Source of the DNA: Edaphobacter aggregans DSM 19364
GTDB lineage: Bacteria; Acidobacteriota; Terriglobia; Terriglobales; Acidobacteriaceae
Assembly (NCBI RefSeq): GCF_000745965.1
Contig: NZ_JQKI01000005.1
Location: 62,001-126,000 of the forward strand
Length of the DNA: 64,000 nt
Direction of reading: 5' to 3'
Each line of letters starts with the position of its first letter. The stretch's first letter is position 1. A model generated the notes under the pieces. It did not search any database and was not told the origin of the DNA. It saw only the letters and a list, made by a program, of their open reading frames with translations. Below are positions 6,835 to 14,204 of the stretch, one piece after another. A program made the position numbers and the translations under genes.

Positions 6835-6927
6835 TGGCGGAGAGTGGGGGATTCGAACCCCCGATAGAGCTTTTGACCCTATAACGGTTTAGCAAACCGC
6901 CGCCTTCAGCCACTCGGCCAACTCTCC
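6835..6927 (-). tRNA. tRNA-Ser (anticodon GCU)
   Basis: The minus strand reads GGAGAGUUGGCCGAGUGGCU... with a 7-bp acceptor stem (GGAGAGU/ACUCUCC), a long variable arm as expected for serine, a T arm with GGUUCGAAUCC, and an encoded 3' GCCA. The anticodon loop UUGCUAA gives GCU, reading AGC/AGU codons. The 3' end faces the mobile element, the usual geometry for a tRNA attachment site. No second copy of the 3' end is found elsewhere in the window, so the far junction lies to the left. Confidence 0.95.
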
Positions 6928-6958
6928 GGACACCCTTCGATTTTCCGGGCTTGTGGTC

Positions 6959-6964
6959 ATTATA
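6959..6964 (-). promoter_or_regulatory. -10 box of the tRNA-Ser promoter
   Basis: A perfect TATAAT on the minus strand, 31 bases before the tRNA 5' end. No clear -35 box is seen in the G/C-rich stretch upstream. Placement predicts a leader of about 25 nt. Confidence 0.5.
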
Positions 6965-7022
6965 CCGTGCCGGGGGGAAATCCCGTAGCGGAATCAGGGA
7001 GGTGGTCGGGTAGATTGATCTC

Positions 7023-8375
7023 ATGGGAGGGATCCGGGTGGGCCTTGCGGTGGCGAGCGGAGCGGGCAGGGCGCGGAAGATGCGGCTGCTGCCGCTGGTC
7101 GCGGCGACTTATTTCATGGTGTCGGGGGGGCCGTATGGGTTGGAGGACATCATTGGGATGGCGGGGTATGGGGGCGCTCTGCTGCTGCTGCTTATCGTGC
7201 CGCTGTTCTGGAGCCTTCCGACGGCGCTGATGGTGGGGGAGCTGGCCTCGGCGATGCCGCAGGAGGGTGGGTTCTATCAGTGGGTGAAGCGGGCGATGGG
7301 GCCGTTCTGGGGGTTCCAGGAGGCGTGGCTGTCGCTGGCGGCGAGCGTCTTCGACATGGCGATCTATCCGACGACGTTCGTGCTGTATCTGTCGCATGTG
7401 GCTCCTTCGCTGACGGTGGGGCATAGAGGGTTGCTGTTGAAGCTGGGGATCGTTGCGGTTTCGGCGGTGTGGAACCTTAGGGGTGCCGTATCGGTGGGGG
7501 TGGGCTCGGAGAGGATGATGGCGGTGTCGCTGGCTCCGTTCGTGGTGCTCATCGGGGTGGCGGTGTGGGGTGCGGCGCGGCATGGTGTGGCGTTCGGGCC
7601 GGGCGGGCCGCCTCCGGAGCGTGATATTGCGGGGGCGCTGCTGGTGACGTTGTGGAATTACATGGGCTGGGACAACGCCTCGACGATTGCGCAGGAGGTG
7701 GAGGATCCGCAGAGGAACTATCCGCGCGCGATGTTTACTTCGGCGCTGGCGGTGATGTGTGTTTATACGCTGCCGCTGGCGGCGGTTTGGATGGCTGGGA
7801 TTCCGGCGGCGCGATTTTCGACGGGGGCGTGGGTGGATGCGGCGATGATGCTGGGTGGTTCGGGGCTGGCGGTGGCGGTGGTGCTTGCGGGGTCGCTCGA
7901 TGGGCTGGGGACCTTTAATGCTCTGACTCTTTCGCTGACTCGGCTGCCGTATGCGATGGCGGAGGATGGGCTGCTTCCGAAGGTTTTGGCGAAGCGTTGG
8001 TCGAACGGGGTGCCTTGGGTGAGTGTGCTGGCTTGCAGCGTGGGGTGGGCGCTGGCGCTGAGCTTTACGTTCGAGCGGCTGATCTCGATCGACCTGGTTC
8101 TGTATGGCGGGGCGCTGGTGCTGGAGTTCGTTGCGCTGGTGGTGCTGCGGGTTCGGGAGCCGGGGCTGGTGAGACCGTTCCGGGTTCCGGGTGGGTTGCT
8201 TGCGGCCTCCGTGATAGGGTTGGGGCCGGCGGCGCTGATCGGGTTTGCGCTTTGGGCGGCTCGCGGGGAGCGAGTGGCCGGGCTTCCGGCGCTGGGGTTC
8301 GCGGCGCTGGTGGCGGCGGCGGGGCCGGTGGTGTATCTGGCGGTGCGGAGGGGTACCCCCTCCCCCCGTACTTAA
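7023..8375 (+). CDS. APC-superfamily amino-acid permease
   Basis: A 450-residue integral membrane protein with about 12 hydrophobic segments. Residues about 20-45 give the first helix with the substrate-backbone loop typical of APC transporters (FMVSGGPYGLEDIIGMAGYG). It continues with MVGELASAMPQEGGFYQWVK, the EL(A/S)...P..GG.Y.W motif of the family, and ALLVTLWNYMGWDNASTIAQ. It probably imports an amino acid or amine by proton coupling; the substrate cannot be read. It diverges from the tRNA gene. TAGATT lies six bases before the ATG with no ribosome site, so the mRNA may be nearly leaderless. The last codons (GTPSPRT) lie in a C-rich segment shared with another intergenic site at 42 kb. 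Confidence 0.85.
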   Translation: MGGIRVGLAVASGAGRARKMRLLPLVAATYFMVSGGPYGLEDIIGMAGYGGALLLLLIVPLFWSLPTALMVGELASAMPQEGGFYQWVKRAMGPFWGFQEAWLSLAASVFDMAIYPTTFVLYLSHVAPSLTVGHRGLLLKLGIVAVSAVWNLRGAVSVGVGSERMMAVSLAPFVVLIGVAVWGAARHGVAFGPGGPPPERDIAGALLVTLWNYMGWDNASTIAQEVEDPQRNYPRAMFTSALAVMCVYTLPLAAVWMAGIPAARFSTGAWVDAAMMLGGSGLAVAVVLAGSLDGLGTFNALTLSLTRLPYAMAEDGLLPKVLAKRWSNGVPWVSVLACSVGWALALSFTFERLISIDLVLYGGALVLEFVALVVLRVREPGLVRPFRVPGGLLAASVIGLGPAALIGFALWAARGERVAGLPALGFAALVAAAGPVVYLAVRRGTPSPRT

Positions 8376-8561
8376 TTGCGCAAAGTATTCAAAAAATTTA
8401 AGTTAGCCTAGTACTTCGGTTTGCAATCGGAATCAGAAAGGCCCCGGACTGATCCGGGGCCTTTTGTCCACTCTATTAATTGTAGCGGGTGGAGGGTAAT
8501 TAATCGGCACTTTATATCTTGTTTGGTTTGATGGAGTTAGGTGGTTTTTGGCCTTGACATC
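8352..8561 (+). repeat. Composite dispersed intergenic element, copy 1
   Basis: A C-rich run (accccctcccc), a TGC(G)CAAA segment, an intrinsic terminator, then TAGCGGGTGGAGGGTAATTA and further to 8513, and CTTGACATC at 8553. The same parts in the same order occur at 42031-42312; the 31-nt core (8483-8513 versus 42201-42231) matches at 28 positions and lies 17 bases after the terminator T-run in both. The permease stop codon is inside the element. Confidence 0.5.
8437..8465 (+). terminator. Intrinsic terminator after the permease
   Basis: AAAGGCCCCGGA / TCCGGGGCCTTTT, 12-bp stem with a CTGA loop and a T-run. Ends the permease transcript; the flanking A-run makes it potentially bidirectional. 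Confidence 0.85.
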
Positions 8562-8804
8562 GATTTTGGGGCTTTGCTCGGCATTCGAGTCGCTTCGCTC
8601 TGCGGGCTGGCGCCTTCGGCGCGGCGTTGAGATTCGAGGCTCGCGAGCAAAAAGCGGTACCTCAGCGGCTAAAGCCGCATTGAAAAAAAGACACTTGCGG
8701 CACGGCTGAAGCCGTGCCCTTAAGCAAGGCGGACTTTTCAGCAGCCTGTGAAGCTGCGCCCTAAGCAAGCCATCTGAGCCTGGGCCTACCTCGGGCACGA
8801 CAGG
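8562..8804. other. Gene-free stretch with short inverted repeats
   Basis: No convincing gene. The stretch is made of small palindromes of the kind GCGGCTAAAGCCGC (about 8657-8670), GGCACGGCTGAAGCCGTGCC (about 8699-8718) and GCAGCCTGTGAAGCTGC (about 8741-8757). These look like a degenerate dispersed palindromic element. A 121-codon open frame on the minus strand across it looks like a by-product of this composition. Confidence 0.5.
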
Positions 8805-9458
8805 CTATATCACGAGGGTGACAAGACCCGTTGCCATGAGTGCCCCTGCCCAGACCAAATCGAAGTTCAACCACGCCTTTCGGAGAAGCGCCAGGCCCAG
8901 CTTTCGATAGACTACCCAGGCGAGCAGCCCAGTGACCGCAAGATAGGCAACCGTATGGACACCGACGGCGAGCATTCCCGCTAAGGGACCGGCGATCGGA
9001 GATATGGAATGGTGGCCCGCCATTCGCCCCTGTGCTTCAACAGCGTTGTCGCCCAGCAGCACCGGCACCACCATTAATCCGGCGCCGTGCGCAGAGGCCA
9101 TTAGAAACGACCAGAGGATCAGGTCTCGGAAGCCTACCCGCATGCGGACCCAACGCGGGTGCTGATGCCGCACCAGGCAATAGATTCCAAGACCGACCAG
9201 GATTGCGGCGACGAAGTAGCGGATGATGACGAGCGGCAGGACCATGCCGAGAAATGCGGCAGTCAGCACCACGCTGCCGATGGCCACTGCATGGCCGAGC
9301 GCAATGGGAACGAGCGACCTGGCTACTGCGCTTCCCTTTTTCTCCTGAATCCCCAACGCTACCGCGAAGAGCCACCCCATCCCAGGATTGATTCCGTGGT
9401 AGGCGCCGAGGAGCAGCATCAGCCACAGCACCGTTGGAGTCAGCCCTGCGTGGGTCAT
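8805..9458 (-). CDS. Polytopic membrane protein coupled to the methanethiol-oxidase-like gene
   Basis: A 217-residue protein with six likely membrane helices. The first helix carries AYHGINPGMGWLFAVALG, and a later one has FLMASAHGAGLMVVP. His residues within helices next to small residues are typical of metal-transporting NicO/HupE-like or sulfite-exporter-like families, so transport of a metal or sulfur compound is plausible but not shown. The ATG overlaps the stop of the upstream gene as ATGA, so the two are translationally coupled and probably work together, for example in metal supply to the oxidase or handling of its sulfur product. Confidence 0.68.
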   Translation of the reverse strand: MTHAGLTPTVLWLMLLLGAYHGINPGMGWLFAVALGIQEKKGSAVARSLVPIALGHAVAIGSVVLTAAFLGMVLPLVIIRYFVAAILVGLGIYCLVRHQHPRWVRMRVGFRDLILWSFLMASAHGAGLMVVPVLLGDNAVEAQGRMAGHHSISPIAGPLAGMLAVGVHTVAYLAVTGLLAWVVYRKLGLALLRKAWLNFDLVWAGALMATGLVTLVI

Positions 9459-10867
9459 GGCGCGTCCGAGTAGCAGTAGGAGTCCGACGAAGCGTCGCCC
9501 CCTTCCAGCCGCACCTGGTGTGCGCGTAACCCGTCAAACTCGACAAAGAATTTTTCATCGAGCTTGATTCCGCCCTCTGGGTTTGCATCGACCTTCACCA
9601 TCCAACTCCGTATACCGTCGGGATAGATCTGCTCGTCCCACGGGGAGTAGAGCGAGTTCGTGAAATAGACGCGCTTGCCGTCGCGGCTGATTTCGACCAT
9701 CTGTGGACCGCCGTTGAGAGCTTCCGTGGGCTTCTTCGGGTGAGGCGCCCGGCGCACGATGCCACCGAGGTGGATCGAGCCGGCCTTCTTTGGGTTGGCG
9801 GGATCGGAGACGTCATACTGGATGAACTCACCTGTCCCCCAGCACGAAACATAGAGGAAGCGGTCGTCGAGGGAGAGGTTGATGTCAGTTACAAATGGCG
9901 GCACTGCCTTGAAGCCCTTGAGCAGGGGTGGCAGTTTTTCGGGATCGGCTGGCTCGGCGGGAATTTCGATCACCTTGCGCACTGCCCACTTGCCGTTCTT
10001 GCCGCCATTCTCGCGGTACCACATCCAGATAGAGGCGGAAAGATCTTTGAGGGAGACGACGACACCTGCGAATCCGAAGGTCTTGTTGGGATCGTGGGCT
10101 GGCCGAAGCTCCAGGACCATCTGTTGCTCCGCTCCCAGGTCGAGTTCCTGGAGGTGGATACGCTTATCCAGGTCCCAGATGTGCAGTTTGTGTCCGTACT
10201 TTCCCGCAAGCAGCAACTCCGGGTTGATGCCGTCCTTCACCATATTCGGAGTTCCCCATTCGGAGGTGATCATGGTGTCGTGTCCGAGGTGCCACCAGAA
10301 GTCGTAAGCCAGAATCTGAGGGCCCCGATCTTTCTCCCACGCGCCCTTCAGCTCAAACGTATTCGCATCCATGAGGAAGATGCCGCCCGGACCGTCGCCA
10401 CTGGCAGAACCGAGCGCGCTGCCATAAATGCCGTCGGGGCCACAATGAATGGTGTGTGGCGATGTGTAGCCGGTGTTCTTAATGAACTCTTCCGGTTCGA
10501 TCACTTTCACGATCTCGAGACGGTTACGACCTGCCTTGGTATCCAGGATGTAAATCCGGGACGATCCGATGCCAGGAACGATCAGGTAACGACGCTCCAT
10601 ATGCGGGTGCGGGTTCTGCGGGCAGAGGCACGCGCTGCACGCGTTCCAGCCGAAGTGATGCAACTCGTTATCGTTACGTTGAAAATCCACCTGATCGACG
10701 AGCTGACCATACGTGGTCGAATGCGGATCGACATCGATAACGCCCATGGCGTCGTGTTTTCCATTCTTAACGGCGTTGAGCATAGCGACGTAAGCGATAC
10801 GTTCCGGCGCGGCCTTCATGGCCATGCCTGGCGAGGGATAAAAGGTTGGATCCGGTGTCAAGGACAT
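9455..10867 (-). CDS. Selenium-binding protein 56 family (methanethiol oxidase-type)
   Basis: About 470 residues over the full length of the SELENBP1/MTO family. Characteristic stretches are HHFGWNACSACLCPQNPHPH, RRYLIVPGIGSSRIYILDTK, GYTSPHTIHCGPDGIYGSAL, DFWWHLGHDTMITSEWGTPN and SLDDRFLYVSCWGTGEFIQY, with conserved His/Cys residues that bind copper or selenium in relatives. The family oxidises methanethiol to formaldehyde, H2S and H2O2. The start at 10867 (MSLTPDP) is preferred because AAGGAGG lies eight bases before it; the ATG at 10873 is only two bases from that site. There is no signal peptide. Downstream it overlaps a membrane protein gene. Confidence 0.85.
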   Translation of the reverse strand: MSLTPDPTFYPSPGMAMKAAPERIAYVAMLNAVKNGKHDAMGVIDVDPHSTTYGQLVDQVDFQRNDNELHHFGWNACSACLCPQNPHPHMERRYLIVPGIGSSRIYILDTKAGRNRLEIVKVIEPEEFIKNTGYTSPHTIHCGPDGIYGSALGSASGDGPGGIFLMDANTFELKGAWEKDRGPQILAYDFWWHLGHDTMITSEWGTPNMVKDGINPELLLAGKYGHKLHIWDLDKRIHLQELDLGAEQQMVLELRPAHDPNKTFGFAGVVVSLKDLSASIWMWYRENGGKNGKWAVRKVIEIPAEPADPEKLPPLLKGFKAVPPFVTDINLSLDDRFLYVSCWGTGEFIQYDVSDPANPKKAGSIHLGGIVRRAPHPKKPTEALNGGPQMVEISRDGKRVYFTNSLYSPWDEQIYPDGIRSWMVKVDANPEGGIKLDEKFFVEFDGLRAHQVRLEGGDASSDSYCYSDAP

Positions 10868-11007
10868 ATCCATATCCTCCTTTTCCAGAATTTACTGCGA
10901 AGATTTGCCCGGCTCAGACAGCGTGACGCAGTTACCAGACCGACAACAACGGGCACGGCAGGAGTCCGGAGAGAACTGTGAGAAGGCCGGGATGACAACG
11001 TCTGCCT

Positions 11008-11223
11008 AGACCCGCGATCCTGTCAGCAGCCGCGGTCCACGTGCGGCTCTTCAGGGCGCTGCAAGCATAACTCGTTTGAGCATCGCGGGGCTACTGGTAG
11101 AAGTGATCCAGTGACCGTAGCGCTAAGGTGCTTAGAGGAATCGAGACCCGTGCCTGAACTGTCTCAGAACGGGTAACGCCTCCTTCGAGCGAAGAGTGGG
11201 CTTCGTTCGAAGGAGGCGTTTTG
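11008..11223 (+). ncRNA. Candidate structured RNA ending in a 20-bp terminator hairpin
   Basis: No plus-strand gene precedes the strong plus-strand terminator at 11175-11222 (20-bp stem with one G-T pair, six-base loop, TTTT). Upstream are nested pairings: CCCGCGAT (11011-11018) with ATCGCGGG (11082-11089) enclosing AGCCGC/GCGGCT (11028-11048); GCTAC-GGT (11090-11098) with ACC-GTAGC (11114-11121); and ACCCGT (11146-11151) with ACGGGT (11169-11174). Together they suggest a 200-nt non-coding transcript. It could also be the 5' leader of the methanethiol-oxidase gene read from the other strand. Confidence 0.42.
11175..11223 (+). terminator. Strong intrinsic terminator
   Basis: Stem AACGCCTCCTTCGAGCGAAG pairs with 11201-11220; the T-run is on the plus-strand side. 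It lies 26 bp past the stop of the minus-strand pyrophosphatase gene and may serve that gene weakly too. Confidence 0.8.
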
Positions 11224-11248
11224 TTCGTCTTGAGTACGAAGACGAGGG

Positions 11249-11809
11249 TTATTTGGAGGCGGTGACGAGCTTCTTTTCGGTTGCGGCCTTGTTGTCGATG
11301 AAGCGCTGCTGGGCTTCGAGGACCTTGTTGCGGGCGAAGGAGGCGTCGCGCCAGCCTTTGACTTCGACGCGCTTGCCTTCGAGGTCCTTGTAGATGGAGA
11401 AGAAGTGGGTGATCTCCTTGAGCATGTGGGGGTAGATCTCGGAGAAGTTCCAGACGTCCTTGTAGCGGGGGTTTCCCTTGCCGACGGCGAGGACCTTTTC
11501 GTCGCCGAGTCCCTGGTCGAGCATCTCGAGCATGCCGATGGGGCGGACCTCCATGACGCAGCCGGGGAAGCTGGGGGCGTCGACGAGGACGAGGACGTCG
11601 AGGGGGTCGCCGTCGTCGCCGAGGGTGGAGGGGATGAATCCGTAGTCGCCGGGGTAGTGGACGGGCGAGTAGAGGTTGCGGTCGAGACGGAAGACGTGGA
11701 GTTCCTTGTCGTACTCGTACTTGTTGATTCCTTCGTTGGGAATCTCGATGACAGCGTTGATCACCTCGGGCGACTGGGGGCCCACGGGGAGCTCAAGATA
11801 GTTCGGCAT
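11249..11809 (-). CDS. ppa: Inorganic pyrophosphatase (family I)
   Basis: Hydrolyses pyrophosphate and so drives biosynthetic reactions; cytoplasmic, Mg-dependent. The 186-residue product starts at MPNYLELPVGPQ; the longer frame to 11947 is not conserved in character. The family signature HYPGDYGFIPSTLGDDGDPL-DV has the metal-binding Asp residues, and the N-terminal EIPNEGINKYEYDKE and C-terminal ITHFFSIYKDLEGKRVEVKG also fit. Divergent from purS. Confidence 0.93.
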   Translation of the reverse strand: MPNYLELPVGPQSPEVINAVIEIPNEGINKYEYDKELHVFRLDRNLYSPVHYPGDYGFIPSTLGDDGDPLDVLVLVDAPSFPGCVMEVRPIGMLEMLDQGLGDEKVLAVGKGNPRYKDVWNFSEIYPHMLKEITHFFSIYKDLEGKRVEVKGWRDASFARNKVLEAQQRFIDNKAATEKKLVTASK

Positions 11810-11934
11810 AGCGTTGGAGTCTCTTCTCGTTGTTGTTGCGAAATGTGTCGCGTCAGCTGGGCCTGGATGGCCGACGTGCGATTTGAGGCGCCGGCCTCTG
11901 CATCCGGCTTCGATGCCGACGACCGCACCATGAC

Positions 11935-11940
11935 TATAAT
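11935..11940 (+). promoter_or_regulatory. -10 box of purS, predicting a leaderless mRNA
   Basis: A perfect TATAAT eight bases before the purS ATG. A start point about seven bases downstream would fall within two bases of the ATG. No ribosome site is present in between. Confidence 0.5.
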
Positions 11941-11948
11941 CAAACAAG

Positions 11949-12194
11949 ATGAAGGCTCATGTCTATGTCACATTGAAACGGACCGTTCTGGATGCCCAGG
12001 GGCAGACGGTGGCGGATGCGCTGCGCAGGATGCAGTATCGCGGAGTGGCCGATGTCCGGCAGGGGAAGTACTTTGTGCTGACGCTGGATGATGGCCTGGA
12101 GCGCGCGGAGGCGGAGGCGGAGGTTGCGCGGATCGCACGGGAGGTACTGACGAACCCGGTGATCGAGGAGTGCAGCTTCCGGCTAGAGGACTGA
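11949..12194 (+). CDS. purS: Phosphoribosylformylglycinamidine synthase subunit PurS
   Basis: 81-residue small subunit of the PurS/PurQ/PurL complex of purine synthesis. Recognised by MKAHVYVTLKRTVLDAQGQT, VADALRRMQYRGVADVRQGK and the C-terminal LTNPVIEECSFRLE. Length is exactly that of the family. It usually precedes purQ and purL; neither follows here, so the partners are elsewhere. The stop is followed by 218 bp without a gene. Confidence 0.92.
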   Translation: MKAHVYVTLKRTVLDAQGQTVADALRRMQYRGVADVRQGKYFVLTLDDGLERAEAEAEVARIAREVLTNPVIEECSFRLED

Positions 12195-12412
12195 AGACAA
12201 GGGCTTTATGTCGTTGAGAGCGCGGGGCGGCTGCGCTTTCCGGCAGGATTGAAGCAAACGAGCCACAGCTTATTGCATCCAAAGGACTACCCGTCACGCA
12301 GGCGTTCATGCGGCGCGTGAAGGGTTTTGTTTTGCTGAAGATACTTGCTGGTGCTGATGTTCTGAACGTGCCTTGGGGAGAGCGGTAAGGCGGACAGAGC
12401 GGAGGGCAACGG

Positions 12413-13042
12413 ATGCGGACACGGTGGTTGAGGCTGCGGCCATTTCTCCTGATTCTGGTTGCACTTGTGGTGTCGCTGGGTGGGGGCGGGACTGCGAGTG
12501 TGAACGCACAGGCGGTTCCGACTGCCGCAAGGAAGGCGGAGCTTTCGACCTTCATGACGTATACGCGCCTTACTCCGGACTACGGCCCGCAGCAGAACAA
12601 TGGCGTGATGATTGGGGTGGACTGTGCGCTCTTCACGCGCTACCTGCGGTATGTGACGCCGGCGGTGGAGTTTCGCATGAAGTTTGCGAACGGGGACACG
12701 GTGGATCAAAAGACATATGGCGGGGGGATCCGGGTGGAGAAGGAGTTTCGCGGCCGCTTTCATCCGTATGCCAATTTTCTGGTCAGCGCGGGGTACATCA
12801 ACTACAACTTCAAGCCACCGAATATTCTGCCGAATGGGAAGCCGTACACGTCGGATACGTCGGTGGTGTACTCGTACGGCGGGGGACTGGATTTGGATAT
12901 GACGCCAAACTTCTCGGCGAGGGGGGAGTTTCTGGCAGAAAACTGGAGTCTTGGAGGATATACGCCGACTACGCTGACGCCGACGATGTGGAGTGTGGGC
13001 CTGAAGTACCGGATTCCGTTTGGAGTCCGTTCGAGGCGATAG
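12413..13042 (+). CDS. Outer-membrane beta-barrel protein (OmpA-barrel-like)
   Basis: A 209-residue protein with a signal peptide at residues about 1-33 (cleavage after SVNAQA) and an eight-strand-like barrel with alternating hydrophobic residues: YLRYVTPAVEFRMKFANGDT, GGGIRVEKEFRGRFHPYANF and a C-terminal strand MWSVGLKYRIPFGV. The pattern is that of small outer-membrane proteins common in this group. A related protein is encoded at 17613-18194. Role unknown. Confidence 0.72.
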   Translation: MRTRWLRLRPFLLILVALVVSLGGGGTASVNAQAVPTAARKAELSTFMTYTRLTPDYGPQQNNGVMIGVDCALFTRYLRYVTPAVEFRMKFANGDTVDQKTYGGGIRVEKEFRGRFHPYANFLVSAGYINYNFKPPNILPNGKPYTSDTSVVYSYGGGLDLDMTPNFSARGEFLAENWSLGGYTPTTLTPTMWSVGLKYRIPFGVRSRR

Positions 13043-13091
13043 AAGCTGGGCAGGGCGCAGTAGAAGCGGCTGCGCTGTGGTGCTAGGCTCG

Positions 13092-14204
13092 ATGGGGGAG
13101 TCCCTGTTGAGCGATCTTGTTTCGGAACGAGCGTTGAATGGTCCGGCGTCGCCGGGCGCGGCGGTGAGCCGCTTTGTGAGGGCGTGTCTGCGGCAGTCCG
13201 TGGACCGGACGCCGGTGTGGCTGCTGCGCCAGGCAGGACGCTATATGCCGGAGTATATGGCGGTGCGAAAGCACCACTCGTTGCTGGAGATATGCAGGAC
13301 TCCGGAGATTGCGGCGGAGGTGACGATCACGGCGGCGGAGCGGCTGGGCGTGGATGCAGCGATCATCTTTGCGGATCTTTTGCTGCCGTTTACGCCGATG
13401 GGCGTGGAGTTTGAGTTTCTGGCGGGCGAAGGGCCGGTGGTTCATGCGCCGGTGCGGACGGTGGAGCAGGTTCGCGCGCTGCGGACGGATCGCGTGGAGG
13501 AGTTGAGCTACGTGGCCCAGGCGATCGAGCGAGTGGCGAAGCACTTCTCTGCCCCGCGCGCGGACGGGGATCAGCTGGGGATCATCGGGTTCTGCGGAGC
13601 TCCGTTTACGCTGGCGAGCTACATGATCGAGGGCGGGTCGTCGCGCAACTACGTTGAGACGAAGCGCATGATGTACGGCGACCGCGAGGCGTGGCCGTTG
13701 CTGATGGCGAAGCTTGTCGAGGTGCTGGTTACGTATGCCGCGCAGCAGGTGGAGGCGGGGGCGGACGTGATCCAGATCTTCGACAGCTGGGCAGGCGCGC
13801 TGAGCGTGACGGACTATCGCGAGTACTGCCTGGCGCCAACGACGGAGCTGGTGCGGAGGGTGCAGGCTCTGGGTGTTCCGGTGATCTACTTTGGCGTGGA
13901 CACCGCTTCCCTGCTGCCGGCGATGAGGGAGACGGGAGCGGATGTGATCGGGCTGGACTGGAGGGTCCCGCTGGACGAGGGATGGAAGGCGCTGGGGTAT
14001 CGTTGCGCGGTGCAGGGGAATCTCGATCCGATTGCGCTGTTTGCTCCGGAGGAGGTGCTGCGGGCGCGGGTTCGCGAGGTGATGGATTCGGCGGCGAAAA
14101 GGTTGGGGCACATCTTCAACCTGGGGCATGGGATTGTGCCGGGGACTCCGGTGGAGAGCGTGATTAAAACGGTCGAGTGGGTGAAGGAGTTTGGAGCGCG
14201 ATGA
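13092..14204 (+). CDS. hemE: Uroporphyrinogen decarboxylase
   Basis: Converts uroporphyrinogen III to coproporphyrinogen III. The 370-residue product starts at MGESLLSDL, just after the barrel gene. Family motifs are all present: RTPVWLLRQAGRYMPEY, AAIIFADLLLPFTPMGVEFE, GFCGAPFTLASYMIEGG, IFDSWAGALS, VQGNLDPIALF and HIFNLGHGIVPGTP. First gene of hemE-hemH-hemY; its stop overlaps the hemH start as ATGA. Confidence 0.95.
   Translation: MGESLLSDLVSERALNGPASPGAAVSRFVRACLRQSVDRTPVWLLRQAGRYMPEYMAVRKHHSLLEICRTPEIAAEVTITAAERLGVDAAIIFADLLLPFTPMGVEFEFLAGEGPVVHAPVRTVEQVRALRTDRVEELSYVAQAIERVAKHFSAPRADGDQLGIIGFCGAPFTLASYMIEGGSSRNYVETKRMMYGDREAWPLLMAKLVEVLVTYAAQQVEAGADVIQIFDSWAGALSVTDYREYCLAPTTELVRRVQALGVPVIYFGVDTASLLPAMRETGADVIGLDWRVPLDEGWKALGYRCAVQGNLDPIALFAPEEVLRARVREVMDSAAKRLGHIFNLGHGIVPGTPVESVIKTVEWVKEFGAR

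Noticed and set aside
8433..8798. 121-codon minus-strand frame
   Set aside because: It covers a terminator and several palindromes, and its composition is repeat-derived.
11008..11223. SRP RNA or tmRNA
   Set aside because: The conserved SRP apical loop (GGAAGGAAGCAG-like) and the tRNA-like ends of tmRNA are not present.
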